Below, one piece after another: positions 42,247 to 52,400 of a stretch of 64,000 nt of DNA (positions are counted from its first letter, which is position 1; each line of letters begins with the position of its first letter). The notes under the pieces are model-generated. The model saw only the letters and a list, made by a program, of their open reading frames with translations. It was not told where the DNA came from and ran no database searches. Source of the DNA: Prevotella sp. (lineage in GTDB: Bacteria > Bacteroidota > Bacteroidia > Bacteroidales > Bacteroidaceae). The DNA lies in contig JAFTQG010000038.1 of assembly GCA_017462915.1 (NCBI GenBank), positions 1 to 64,000 of the forward strand. The letters run 5' to 3'. A program made the position numbers and the translations under genes.

Positions 42247-43236
42247 ATGAAAAACATCTTTAGCGTAATCATCTGTATGCTGTCTGTCGTTTGCAGCATG
42301 CTTGTCCGTGCACAGTCCGTCAATCCGATGGATACAATCGCTCCGAAAGACTCGACTGTCGACGTCATAGGCTGGTTTGCGAAAAACGATACTGCCGATT
42401 ATTTGATTAGGGAAAGCATCTGGAAGATTTCCCCGAACGACACTGTGATGTCTGCCTCCGCATCCACGAAGGTGAGAATCATCGTGACAGACTCGACCTC
42501 TAAGGGCTTCAAGATGGATTATACTATACTGGAGATGCGCGGAGATACCTTTGACGTATCGCCCATCGGCAAGGTTCAAAGGGCATTGACGGAAAGATGG
42601 GGAAAGAAAATCGCCGGCACAACAGTGCATTTCGAGACCGATGAATACGGTAAAATCACCAAAATCACCAACTTGGGCGAAATCAAGAAGCAGGCGAAGT
42701 CGCTCTATAAGGACAGAATAAACGAAGTGCTTGGGCTTGAAGACATCAAGCAAATCAAGGAAACAGGTCTTGAAATCAAGGACTTAATGGACAAGGACGA
42801 CATCGACGAGATGGTAGAAGGCTTTGTGGAGGAATTGAAACTGCTGTTCAGGTATCATGGGCTGAGCATGAATATCGGGGAATATTCTGAGCATGAGGAT
42901 GCCACCGAAAGCAGTTTTGCCACAGATATTTACACAGAGGTGTCGTTGGATAAGGATGACGGCACTTACACTATTACCTCGCAGACGACAGCGACAATTC
43001 CTAACAGTCAGGTGAAAGAAATGTTGATGGATAAAGTGAAAGACATTGCGGGTGAGGACATTGTGGAGAAAAACAGCGGGGCTCTTGATGACATCTTCAA
43101 GTCTGATGCGACTAAAGAGAATGTCTTGAGCATCATCTACCACCCCGTTGGCTGGCCTCTCAAGGTCGTAAAGCAGTCGTCTTTCAAGATGGAAGATGTT
43201 CAAAAGGCCGAGCAGACCATCATATACCTTGAGTGA
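42247..43236 (+). CDS. Hypothetical secreted protein
   Basis: 329 residues with a signal peptide (MKNIFSVIICMLSVVCSMLVRAQ). The mature part alternates charged helices (KDLMDKDDIDEMVEGFVEELKLLF) with beta stretches (TKVRIIVTDSTSKGFKMDYTILEM, GTYTITSQTTATIPNS). I recognise no domain; the pattern of a soluble, acidic, possibly lipid- or ligand-binding periplasmic protein is only suggestive. It shares its promoter-region motif with the secreted protein gene at 11815 and has its own terminator. Confidence 0.75.
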   Translation: MKNIFSVIICMLSVVCSMLVRAQSVNPMDTIAPKDSTVDVIGWFAKNDTADYLIRESIWKISPNDTVMSASASTKVRIIVTDSTSKGFKMDYTILEMRGDTFDVSPIGKVQRALTERWGKKIAGTTVHFETDEYGKITKITNLGEIKKQAKSLYKDRINEVLGLEDIKQIKETGLEIKDLMDKDDIDEMVEGFVEELKLLFRYHGLSMNIGEYSEHEDATESSFATDIYTEVSLDKDDGTYTITSQTTATIPNSQVKEMLMDKVKDIAGEDIVEKNSGALDDIFKSDATKENVLSIIYHPVGWPLKVVKQSSFKMEDVQKAEQTIIYLE

Positions 43237-43263
43237 CGCTTGTTCACGGATGTCTCTTTCGGC

Positions 43264-43306
43264 AGTAAAAGCGTATGCCTCATTCCAAGCATACGCTTTT
43301 GCTGCT
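43264..43306 (+). terminator. Terminator after the 42247 gene
   Basis: AAAAGCGTATGC (43267-43278) / GCATACGCTTTT (43289-43300), 10-nt loop CTCATTCCAA; the right arm ends in TTTT. Confidence 0.75.
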
Positions 43307-43531
43307 GAAAGAATGGCGTTGCATCGTCAGCAGGAGTTTCTTGCTTTACCTGTAAAATGACAAAGAAACAAATCCGTTTTTTCATGTGTTGACAGAGCCT
43401 TGTATCTGTCTTTGCCTGCTGGCACAGGTGCATCCTGCAATATGTCTCCAGTGGTATCAGAGGTAAATGGCGTACTTGCTGTAATTATATGTATTTCAGT
43501 GGTTTGTGAAAATTCTTTCTTTCGCGTTGCA

Positions 43532-43613
43532 AAAGGTGACCTTTCTGCCGGCAAACCGTTACCTTTCATACGGTCAAGGGTGACCTTCCGCAGCGTGAAG
43601 GGTCACCCTTGAC
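43532..43613. repeat. 22-bp-phased palindrome array, element D
   Basis: Cores at 43536 (GTGAC), 43558 (GTTAC), 43580 (GTGAC) and 43602 (GTCAC), exactly 22 bp apart. The box AAAAGGTGACCTTTC (43531-43545) is the closest match to the palindrome AAAGGTSACCTTT. It lies about 160 bp before the promoter-like box of the structured RNA. Confidence 0.85.
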
Positions 43614-43765
43614 ATTTCTTCCCGTCATGTCCGCTTTGCTGCACCGACAAAGACAATATCATGCCCATTGCAGTATCAGCGTCATAAAAATATGCTTTTT
43701 TCGCAAAAATATTGATTTTTGCATTGATTTTCTTGCCTTTTTTCTTTATTGACAATACTTTTTTG

Positions 43766-43773
43766 TATTTTTG
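43766..43773 (+). promoter_or_regulatory. Candidate -7 box for the structured RNA / WG-repeat gene
   Basis: TATTTTTG followed by C; 21 nt upstream is TTTC instead of TTTG. It is the only good -7 match before the structured region, so a transcript would start near 43780 and have a leader of about 400 nt. Confidence 0.45.
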
Positions 43774-43869
43774 CAAAGCAATATACAATGGCAGGAGATG
43801 TCTTCCGCCGTTTCCATTGCAAGCTAACCGATTGTCAAACCTAAATACATAAAACAAGAAACAGACATA

Positions 43870-44173
43870 TATACACGAATGAAACGCTGAGGGACACCCG
43901 GTTCAAGGAACCGATTTTCTCTTAGAGACTTAAAAACCGAGATGCTTGCATCTCAATATTTAATTCCGGCGTTCCCATTCCATACTTTATTGATATTGAG
44001 CTTTTAGCTCTTGTTCTCTACTATCGAATACCGCCAATATTCATCCAACGAGAACAAGCAGACTGGAGGTTCACGCCGTCAAGGCGTGAGCCATTCTGTG
44101 CTTGTTGTTGGAAAAGGTCACTTGGCGGTAACCTGAGATTAGACAAGCAGAAAGAATGGTTGCACGCCTTTTT
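43870..44173 (+). ncRNA. Highly structured leader RNA with alternative terminator (candidate attenuator/riboswitch)
   Basis: Pairings visible: a 7-bp stem AACGCTG (43883-43889)/CGGCGTT (43967-43973) closing a junction with hairpins CGGTTC-AAG-GAACCG (43899-43913) and GAGATG-CTTG-CATCTC (43939-43954); GAGC-TTTTA-GCTC (43998-44010); a perfect 9-bp stem TACCGCCAA (44029-44037)/TTGGCGGTA (44122-44130) closing an arm made of CCAAC/GTTGG, AACAAGCA (44053)/TGCTTGTT (44099) and GGTTCACGCC (44068)/GGCGTGAGCC (44083). The segment 44083-44104 can instead pair with 44144-44168 (three 6-bp blocks) followed by TTTTT (44169-44173), an intrinsic terminator 16 bp before the WG-repeat ATG. It matches no RNA family I know (not RNase P, tmRNA, SRP or 6S). 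Confidence 0.7.
44083..44173 (+). terminator. Alternative terminator within the structured leader
   Basis: GGCGTG (44083)...CCATTC...TGCTTG (44104) pairs with CAAGCA (44144)...GAATGG...CACGCC (44168), followed by TTTTT. The right arm is a diverged direct repeat of 44055-44077, which pairs with the same left arm, so the two stems exclude each other. Confidence 0.6.
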
Positions 44174-44188
44174 CATATCCAAAATAAA

Positions 44189-45688
44189 ATGAAAAAAATA
44201 TTATTTATTTTATTGATTATATTTCCTATAACATGTAGTGCGGAACGTTTTGATATAAAATCTCGTTATTCTGACTATTCCTTATTCTATGAATATGAAG
44301 AAAATGGTTTGTGGGGAATAAAGTTTCAGGATGAAATTTGTCTTGTTCCGCAATTTGACGGATTGAAACCTGTAACCAATTTTTATAATCATGTTTTTCT
44401 TTATAAAGAAAATGGTTTGTGGGGAATAATGTGTCCGACAAAGATAATAACTCGACCTTTATTTGATGAGTGTTATATAGAGAAACTTTCATGGGGATGG
44501 CAACAATATTTGATATTGTTTAAATCTAAAAATAAATATGGTGTTGCGGGCATAACTGGCATAAAATATTTGGAAGCTAAATATGATAGCATTAAAGTCT
44601 TCCAATTTCGTGATTTTCATAAAAAGTGGAAGAGTGAACGTTGGGAAATAAAAAATAATACGGATAACAGGGATATTTATTTTGCCGTTTTATCCGATGG
44701 AAAATGGAACTTATTAGATATGTTGGGCAATATCGTTTATAGCGATTTTCAGATTAATATGACTGACAAATCAAAAATCGCTTTTGGAAAAGTCTTGGAA
44801 AAATACGAAATAGGTCGTAATAAGGCAGACAAATTTGTAAAGGACAAGATAAGGCATGCCTACAAAAATGAAAGTTCTTATCAGACGAAGTTGGATAATT
44901 TTTTTAATAAATATTTTAGATATGATACGATAGGGTTAGATTTAGGTGATGTTGAGAAGCATGTGTATGAGACAACATTTATAGATGTTCCATGGTTGGA
45001 AGACTCACAAGAAGCGAAACTGGAACGTGATCCTACAAATGTCTATGCCTTGAGGAATATTCTTTATGAAAATATGCCTCCGCTCCGAGATAAGTATCAG
45101 TTTGACGCAACTTTGGATGAAGAAAGTCTTGAGGAAGAAATAAATAGGTGTTATCAGATACATTCGCTAAATGATGATTATATAGAAATCGTTAGAGCAA
45201 AAGGATATTCGGAGGAAAGTACTTTTTATAAAGATGCAGAGTATATAGCAAAAAGAGCTTGGGATATCATAGATGCCAATAGAGAAGGAATTCCCAGAGT
45301 GCGTAAGGAAAAGAAATGGGCGAGAACAATGAATACAATGAATAGCATAGCCTCTGCTCTTACAAATACAGTGAATACGCTTAATTCACTTAAAGGGAAT
45401 AGTGGAACAATTCAATCTGGTTCTTCCACTTCAACAGGTTCTGTTGGTACTAAGAAGAAAGACTATGAGGCACCATATTCTCTTACTGCAAATCACAATA
45501 GAAATACTGATAGCAGAACTTATGCAAGCTATGATTCCATGTTAAGTAAGATGCGTTTTGGTAATGAACCATATAATGATGCAAAAAGAAAAGAGTATCA
45601 ATCAAAGATGAAAGCTTTACGACAGAAATGGGAGCAGCGTGGAGAACGTTTCCAGCATTCTGAGAATGAAGATTGGTTGGGTAAATGA
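44189..45688 (+). CDS. Secreted WG-repeat protein
   Basis: 499 residues from ATG 44189, which gives the signal peptide MKKILFILLIIFPITCSA; the frame opens upstream at 44156, but that start lies in the RNA terminator arm. WG-type repeats lie about 20-190: NGLWGIKFQDEICLVPQFDG, NGLWGIMCPTKIITRPLFDE, NKYGVAGITGIKYLEAKYDS and DGKWNLLDMLGNIVYSDF. The middle region is charged and helical; the C-terminal 110 residues are Ser/Thr/Asn-rich with NTMNSIASALTNTVNTLNSL. Codon use is strongly A/T-ending, unlike all neighbours, which suggests recent acquisition. WG repeats are common in secreted or surface proteins, with no single known role. Confidence 0.85.
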   Translation: MKKILFILLIIFPITCSAERFDIKSRYSDYSLFYEYEENGLWGIKFQDEICLVPQFDGLKPVTNFYNHVFLYKENGLWGIMCPTKIITRPLFDECYIEKLSWGWQQYLILFKSKNKYGVAGITGIKYLEAKYDSIKVFQFRDFHKKWKSERWEIKNNTDNRDIYFAVLSDGKWNLLDMLGNIVYSDFQINMTDKSKIAFGKVLEKYEIGRNKADKFVKDKIRHAYKNESSYQTKLDNFFNKYFRYDTIGLDLGDVEKHVYETTFIDVPWLEDSQEAKLERDPTNVYALRNILYENMPPLRDKYQFDATLDEESLEEEINRCYQIHSLNDDYIEIVRAKGYSEESTFYKDAEYIAKRAWDIIDANREGIPRVRKEKKWARTMNTMNSIASALTNTVNTLNSLKGNSGTIQSGSSTSTGSVGTKKKDYEAPYSLTANHNRNTDSRTYASYDSMLSKMRFGNEPYNDAKRKEYQSKMKALRQKWEQRGERFQHSENEDWLGK

Positions 45689-45705
45689 AGTCCAAGGAGA
45701 ACTAA

Positions 45706-45778
45706 AGTATAGTCACCAAAATTCCAATATTATTATTCTATGATGAGTTGGATATTGGTTTTTGGTGGCTATACTCTT
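45706..45778. terminator. Long inverted repeat after the WG-repeat gene
   Basis: AGTATAG-T-CACCAAAA-TT-CCAATAT pairs with ATATTGG-T-TTTTGGTG-G-CTATACT (22 bp with short mismatches). It lies between convergent genes and may end both transcripts; it also marks the right edge of the A+T-rich island. Confidence 0.6.
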
Positions 45779-45828
45779 AATCTATATGAAGACCTATTAT
45801 TATTTCAATTCACCCTTTCTGAATATAT

Positions 45829-48048
45829 TTATCTGATAAACAGCAGTTCACGGTATTTCGGCAGAGGCCAGAGAGCATCGTCTACGAGGAGCTCGAGCTT
45901 GTCTATCTGGCGACGGATAGTGTCAAGCATAGGAGCCACGGTATCGTGGTAGGCGATGGCCTTCTTGTGCTCGTCCTCAATCTTGTTGGCAACCTTGCGG
46001 GCATTGACGAGAGCTTCCACCTGTGTCTCGATGCTTGCTGTACGTTCGGCTATCTCCTCGATGTTTTTCAGGTTGCGGGCATTGAACTTCTCGGCCTTCT
46101 CGACAGGGAAGACGTTGCACATGCGCTCCACGTTACGCAACAGTTGGCTTTGGTAGCTTGTCGCCACAGGGATGATATGGTTCATGGAGAGGTCGCCGAG
46201 GACACGTGCCTCGATCTGGATTTTCTTTGTGTATGTCTCCCATTTCACCTCGTTGCGCGCCTCCAGCTCTTTTTTTGTCATCACGCCAAGGCTCTCGAAC
46301 ATATTGATGCTCTCGGCGTCGAGATAGCGTTCGAAGATGACAGGGCATGATGTCTCTGTATCGAGCCCGCGGCATGAGGCTTCCGCCTTCCACTCCTCGC
46401 TGTAGCCGTTGCCGTCGAAGCGTATCGGCTTGCATTCACGGATGTCCTCGCGGAGTATGTCTATGATGGCATGGAATGTGGCGTTGTGCTCTGAGTGCTC
46501 AAAGTTCTTTGCCGTCTCGGCTATGCGTGCGTCGACACGCTTCTTGAAGCTGGCGAGAGCCTCTGCCACGGCAGAGTTCAGGGCTATCATGGCACTTGCG
46601 CAGTTTGCCTCAGAACCTACGGCGCGGAACTCGAAGCGGTTGCCCGTGAAGGCGAACGGCGATGTGCGGTTACGGTCGGTATTGTCGATGAGCAGTTCGG
46701 GAATCTCGGGAATGTCGAGCTTCATGCCCTGCTTTCCGTCCATGGAGAAAAGGTTGTCCTTGTCTGCCTTCTCGATATGGTCAAGCAGTTCGGAGAGCTG
46801 TGAACCGAGGAAGGAACTGATGATAGCCGGCGGAGCCTCGTTGGCGCCGAGACGGTGTGCGTTGGTTGCCGACATGATGCTGGCTTTCAGCAGTCCGTTG
46901 TGTTTCCATACGCCCATCAGTGTCTCCACGATGAATGTAGCGAAGCGCAGGTTCTGCTCAGGAGTCTTTCCCGGAGCGTGGAGCAGCACGCCTGTATCTG
47001 TGGAGAGACTCCAGTTGTTGTGCTTGCCGCTTCCGTTGATGCCGGCAAACGGCTTCTCGTGGAGCAGTACGCGGAATCCGTGCTTGCGTGCCACACGTTT
47101 CATGACAGACATGAGCAGCATGTTATGGTCTACGGCAAGGTTTGTCTCCTCGAAGATAGGAGCCAGCTCAAACTGGTTTGGTGCAACCTCGTTATGACGT
47201 GTCTTGCACGGTATGCCGAGTTCCAGAGCGACAATCTCGAGCTCTTTCATGAATGCTGCCACGCGCTCTGGAATCGCGCCGAAGTAGTGGTCGTCCATCT
47301 GCTGGTTCTTTGCAGAGTCATGTCCCATCAGTGTGCGACCCGTGAGCAGCAGATCAGGGCGTGCGGCATACAGCCCTTCGTCTACGAGGAAGTATTCCTG
47401 CTCCCATCCGAGATTGGACGTTACCTTCCTGACGTTGGAGTCGAAATACTGGCATACCTCTGTGGCGGCGATGTTTACAGCCTTCAGTGCGCGCAGCAAC
47501 GGCGCTTTATAGTCGAGAGACTCTCCGCTGTAGGAGATGAAGACAGTAGGGATGATGAGCGTGTCGTCTATGATAAAGACAGGCGATGTCGGGTCCCATG
47601 CAGAGTATCCGCGAGCCTCAAAGGTGGAACGGATGCCTCCGCTCGGGAACGATGAGGCGTCAGGCTCCTGCTGTACAAGCAGTTTGCCGCTGAATTCCTC
47701 AATCATGCCGCCTTTGCCGTCATGCTCTATGAAGGAGTCGTGCTTCTCGGCAGTGCCCTCGGTGAGAGGCTGGAACCAGTGTGTGTAATGTGTCACGCCA
47801 TTCTCCTTTGCCCACTGGATGATGCCTGCGGCGACGCCGTCGGCTATTGTGCGGTCGAGTCTTGCACCGTTTTCCATGACGTCCACCATCTTCTCGTAGA
47901 TGTCTTTAGGAAGATACTTGTACATCTTCTCGCGGTTGAAGACTTTCTTGCCGAAGTATTCGCAAGGTCTCTCACTTGGTACTGTCACGTCGAGTGGTTT
48001 CTTCTTGAAAGCCTCGCCGACAACCTGGAATCTCAAATTGTTTGCCAT
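45829..48048 (-). CDS. glnN: Glutamine synthetase type III
   Basis: 739 residues, the length of the GSIII family (dodecamer, common in Bacteroidetes and cyanobacteria). It condenses ammonium and glutamate with ATP. Recognised by the N-terminal FQVVGEAFKKKPLDVTVPSE, the TRHNEVAPNQFELAPIFEE stretch near 282-300, FAGINGSGKHNNWSLSTDTG near 337-356, and the RTSPFAFTGNRFEFRAVGS region. It is the last gene of the apparent dapF-dapL-gltB-gltD-glnN operon, 42 bp after gltD. Confidence 0.97.
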   Translation of the reverse strand: MANNLRFQVVGEAFKKKPLDVTVPSERPCEYFGKKVFNREKMYKYLPKDIYEKMVDVMENGARLDRTIADGVAAGIIQWAKENGVTHYTHWFQPLTEGTAEKHDSFIEHDGKGGMIEEFSGKLLVQQEPDASSFPSGGIRSTFEARGYSAWDPTSPVFIIDDTLIIPTVFISYSGESLDYKAPLLRALKAVNIAATEVCQYFDSNVRKVTSNLGWEQEYFLVDEGLYAARPDLLLTGRTLMGHDSAKNQQMDDHYFGAIPERVAAFMKELEIVALELGIPCKTRHNEVAPNQFELAPIFEETNLAVDHNMLLMSVMKRVARKHGFRVLLHEKPFAGINGSGKHNNWSLSTDTGVLLHAPGKTPEQNLRFATFIVETLMGVWKHNGLLKASIMSATNAHRLGANEAPPAIISSFLGSQLSELLDHIEKADKDNLFSMDGKQGMKLDIPEIPELLIDNTDRNRTSPFAFTGNRFEFRAVGSEANCASAMIALNSAVAEALASFKKRVDARIAETAKNFEHSEHNATFHAIIDILREDIRECKPIRFDGNGYSEEWKAEASCRGLDTETSCPVIFERYLDAESINMFESLGVMTKKELEARNEVKWETYTKKIQIEARVLGDLSMNHIIPVATSYQSQLLRNVERMCNVFPVEKAEKFNARNLKNIEEIAERTASIETQVEALVNARKVANKIEDEHKKAIAYHDTVAPMLDTIRRQIDKLELLVDDALWPLPKYRELLFIR

Positions 48049-48090
48049 GTTTGTGTTAGTTGAAAAGTTATTTGCCTAAACCCGAACCGA

Positions 48091-49434
48091 TTAGATCTGG
48101 GTTAAATATGTCTGTACTTTCTTAGCGGCATCAAGTCCGCTGGCTATCGCCTTTACCACGAGACTTGCACCGCTGGCGGCATCGCCACAGAGGAGCACGT
48201 TCTCAGGATATTCAGGATGTTCCGGTTTCAGGAATCCCATGGCGAGCAACACGAGGTCTGCCTTGATGATTTCCTTGTTGCCGTCGAGTTTCATGACAGG
48301 GCGTCCGCCATCAGGATTAGGTTCCCATATTACACCCTCTACCTCAACACCCTTCACGTGGCCGTTGCCTATGAAGCGGTTGGTGTTGAGAAGCCAGCGT
48401 CGGGTGCATCCCTCCTCATGTGAGGATGTCGTTTTCAGAATCACCGGCCAGTTAGGCCATGTACTCTTAGTATCGTGGCCGACAGGAGGCTTGGGCATGA
48501 TCTCTATCTGTGTCATGCTCTTGCATCCCTGACGATGGGCTGTGCCGATACAGTCGGAGCCGGTATCGCCACCGCCTATCACGAGCACATCCTTGCCCTT
48601 TGCCGTCACGCGCTCCTCCTTCTTGAATTCCATGCCTGCGAGGACACGGTTTTGCTGTCCGAGGAGGTCGAGGGCAAGGTGTATGCCTTTGAGGTCACGG
48701 CCAGGGACTTGCAGGTCGCGTGCTGTAGGCGTTCCTGTGGCGAGGATTACGGCAGCGAACTGCTGTGCCAGTGCCGTCACATCGTCTATTGCCTGTCCGT
48801 AAACGAACTTGACGCCTTCCTGCTCCATGACATTTATGCGACGGTCTATGATTTCCTTGTTGAGCTTGAAATTAGGAATGCCGTAACGCAAGAGCCCTCC
48901 TGCGGCTTCGTTCTTCTCGAATACGGTGACGTCATAGCCCATGTGGTTGAGGCTGTTTGCGGCGGCAAGGCCGGCAGGACCGCTGCCTATGACAGCCACC
49001 TGCTTGCCGTTGCGCTTAGGACTGTCGATAGTGACATACCCCTCAAGATAGGCACGCTCGGCAATGGCGCATTCGTTCTCCCTGTTTGTCACGGCTTCAC
49101 CTGTCGTGAGGTAAAGGACACAGGCCTTCTCGCAGAGTGCGGGACAGACACGGCCGGTAAATTCCGGGAATGGATTAGTCTTCTTCAGCAGTTTGTATGC
49201 TGTCTCCCATTCGCCATGGTATAAGGCATCGTTCCATTCCGGACCTTTATTGCCGAGCGGACAAGCCCAGTGGCAGAACGGTACGCCACAGTCCATGCAG
49301 CGTGAAGCCTGCTCCTGGCGGTCACGTGTGTTAAGGGTCTGCTCTACCTCGCCGAAGTCGTGTATGCGGTCATGGACAGGACGATAACCTGCCTCTTTGC
49401 GGGGTATGGTTAGGAATGCTTTTGGATTTCCCAT
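48091..49434 (-). CDS. gltD: Glutamate synthase small subunit
   Basis: 447 residues; NAD(P)H-oxidising subunit that passes electrons through Fe-S clusters to GltB. N-terminal cysteine motifs CMDCGVPFCHWACPLGN near 42-58 and GRVCPALCEKACV near 94-106, FAD-binding VAVIGSGPAGLAAANSLNHMG near 147-167, NADPH-binding VLVIGGGDTGSDCIGTAHRQG near 281-301. It lies 37 bp after gltB. Confidence 0.97.
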   Translation of the reverse strand: MGNPKAFLTIPRKEAGYRPVHDRIHDFGEVEQTLNTRDRQEQASRCMDCGVPFCHWACPLGNKGPEWNDALYHGEWETAYKLLKKTNPFPEFTGRVCPALCEKACVLYLTTGEAVTNRENECAIAERAYLEGYVTIDSPKRNGKQVAVIGSGPAGLAAANSLNHMGYDVTVFEKNEAAGGLLRYGIPNFKLNKEIIDRRINVMEQEGVKFVYGQAIDDVTALAQQFAAVILATGTPTARDLQVPGRDLKGIHLALDLLGQQNRVLAGMEFKKEERVTAKGKDVLVIGGGDTGSDCIGTAHRQGCKSMTQIEIMPKPPVGHDTKSTWPNWPVILKTTSSHEEGCTRRWLLNTNRFIGNGHVKGVEVEGVIWEPNPDGGRPVMKLDGNKEIIKADLVLLAMGFLKPEHPEYPENVLLCGDAASGASLVVKAIASGLDAAKKVQTYLTQI

Positions 49435-49471
49435 ATTGTCATTTGTTTATTTTGCTCACTTGCTTAACATG

Positions 49472-52400
49472 TTAATAGTCTCTCTGCATGTTGGCGATTT
49501 TCTGCTGTAGCTTTGCCATCTGCTCTTCCTGCAGTACCCTTTTGTATTCGATAGGTACGACCTGGACGAAGTCTGTCACGTAGCTTTGCCAGTTGTCGAG
49601 CATCTGGCCAGCCAATGCGCTTCCTGTATGCAGGTAGTGCTGGCGTATGAGTTCAAGCAGTTCCTTGCGTGAAGCACTGTCTTCTACAAGATTTATTTCC
49701 ACCATATCCATATTGCAGAAATAGTCGAATGTATGGTCGCGGTCATAGATATATGCCACACCGCCACTCATGCCTGCAGCGAAGTTCCTTCCCGTCTTGC
49801 CAAGCACCACGACACGTCCTCCTGTCATATATTCGCAGCAGTGGTCGCCGGCGCCCTCTATCACGGCGATGGCTCCGGAGTTGCGTACGGCGAAGCGTTC
49901 TCCGACGCGCCCGTTGACAAACATCTCTCCGCTTGTTGCGCCATAAAGACCTGTGTTGCCGGCAATGATATTATCCTCTGCCACGAAATCCGCACTGCTG
50001 CGTACCGGTGGCAGTATGCTTATGCGGCCGCCGGAAAGTCCCTTGCCGAAATAGTCGTTGGTCTCGCCCTCCAGACGGAGACTCATGCCTCGGACTGCAA
50101 AGGCACCAAAGCTCTGGCCTGCCGAGCCCTTGAACCTTATGTTTACAGTGTCATCGGGCAGTCCTGCTTCACCGTATCGTCTGGCTATTACTCCGCTAAG
50201 CATTGTGCCCACGGCACGGTCGGTGTTCTTGATGGCATACTCAAGATTCACTACCTCGCCCTGTTCGATGGCTGGAGCGGCTGCATTTATTATTGCTTCG
50301 TCCTTCACGCCCTCTACAGTGGTAAATCCGCTGCGGTCCCAACAACGCGGCTGGTCTGTATCAGGAAGATGCAGCAGTCGGCTGAAGTCCAGAGTACCTT
50401 GCTTTGTTGCAGCATCGGCACTATGGACATCGATGAGGTCGGTACGGCCGATGATATCCTTCAGTTTTCTTACACCCAGTTCGCTGAGGTACTCACGTAC
50501 ATGCTCTGCGAGGAATGTGAAGAAATTCACCACGTAGTCGGCCTTGCCCATGAAACGCTCCCGTAGCTTCTCGTCCTGTGTCGCCACGCCTACAGGGCAG
50601 GTATTGGTATTGCACTTGCGCATCATCACACAGCCCAGCACGATGAGAGGCAATGTGCCGAACGAGAATTCGTCAGCTCCCAGCATGGCCATGATTATGA
50701 CATCTTTGGCTGTCTTCAACTGACCGTCTGTCTGCAGGCGCACCTGACTGCGCAACCCGTTGAGCAGAAGTGTCTGCTGTGCTTCTGCCAGACCTATCTC
50801 AGGCGGTATGCCGGCGAAGCGCATACTTGATGCCGGGCTGGCACCTGTGCCGCCTTCCGCTCCGCTGATGACTATGAGGTCTGCTTTCGCCTTTGCCACT
50901 CCGGCGGCAATCGTGCCGACACCGCTTTCTGCTACGAGCTTTACGCTGACGGCTGCAGTAGGATTGATGTTCTTAAGGTCGAAGATGAGTTGTGCCAAAT
51001 CCTCGATGGAATAGATGTCATGATGGGGTGGAGGAGAGATAAGCGAGATACCGGCAATGGCATTTCGTGTCTTGGCTATGATGTCGTTGACCTTGAATCC
51101 CGGCAACTGTCCGCCTTCGCCGGGCTTGGCTCCCTGTGCCACCTTTATCTGTATCTCCTCGGCATTTACTAAGTATTCGGCTGTCACACCGAATCGGCCG
51201 CTGGCTATCTGTTTCGTCTTGCTTGACAGCGATACGCCGTCTATCTCCGCTGTATAACGAGCATTGTCTTCACCTCCCTCTCCTGTGTTGGAACGCGTGC
51301 CAAGACGGTTCATGGCAAGTGCCAGAGCCTCGTGTGCCTCAATGCTCAGGGCTCCGAACGACATGGCACCGGTAACGAAGTGTTTCACGATACTTTCTAC
51401 CGATTCCACCTCTTCCAGTGGGATAGGCTGGGCGGCTTTCTTCAGTCCGAAATAGTCTCGGATAAATATCGGGGAATGTTTCTCGTCCACCAGTTGCTCC
51501 CACTCCTTGAATTTCTTGTAACTGCCGAGGCGTGTGGCTATCTGCAGGTTTGCAATGGTGTCAGGATTCCAGGCGTGGGCAATGCCGTCCTTGCGGTAAG
51601 AGAACTGTCCGTTGTTTGGCAGGAATTCGTTTGTATCTCCAGTCTGGAACGCCGTGTCATGCAGGCGTATGGCATCTTTTGCAATGTCTCTCAGTCCTAT
51701 GCCGCCGATAGTGCTCACTTCCGTGCCGAAATAACTTCTCAGCAGTTCCTCGCTCAATCCTACGCTCTCAAAGATTTTCGCGCCTCGATATGAGCGGATT
51801 GTAGAGATACCCATCTTCGACATTATCTTCTTCAAGCCCTTGTCGACAGCCTTGATATAGTTCTCCTCCGCTGTGGCATATCCTTCCTGTATCTTGTTCC
51901 GCTTCACGAGATTGTCCAGTACGGCGAATGTCATGTACGGACAGATGGCACTTGCACCGTATCCCAACAGCAGAGCGGCATGCATCACCTCGCGTATCTC
52001 GCCGCTCTCCACGATGAGGGCTGTGCGGACACGCTTCTGTACATTGATGAGATGATGATGTACTGCGCTGACAGCCAGAAGTGACGGTATGGCGGCATGA
52101 TGCTCGTCTATGTCGCGGTCGCTCAGGATGATATAGTTCACGCCTTCGTCTACAGATGTTTCTGCCTCATGGCAGAGCTTGTCGATAGCCTGTCGCAGTC
52201 CGCTCTCTCCCTTATCTATATCGAACAGCATGGCAAGTTTCTTGGTCTTGAAACCTTTGTATCTGATATTGCAGAGAATATCCAGTTGTGTGTTTGTCAG
52301 TACAGGCTGGGGCAGTCGTACCATTTTGCAGTTGATTGGGTCTGGTGTGAGAATATTGGTTCCCACGGCACCTATGTATTCTGTCAGACTCATCACAAGG

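Noticed and set aside
43603-43857. Minus-strand reading frame of 84 codons before the structured RNA
   Set aside because: Low-complexity lysine-rich translation of A+T-rich DNA with no start signal or similarity.
44112-44122. Fifth copy of the AAAGGTSACC box inside the structured RNA (AAAAGGTCACTTGG)
   Set aside because: A single half-matching box with no 22-bp partners; probably coincidence.
43870-44173. RNase P RNA, tmRNA, SRP RNA or 6S RNA
   Set aside because: None of the conserved motifs of these families (for example the P4 sequences of RNase P or the tmRNA ends) is present; the fold is a set of short arms.
46409-47197. Plus-strand frames of 260 or more codons opposite glnN, and similar long frames opposite gltB and asnB
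   Set aside because: They are antisense shadows of strongly conserved genes and have no similarity of their own.
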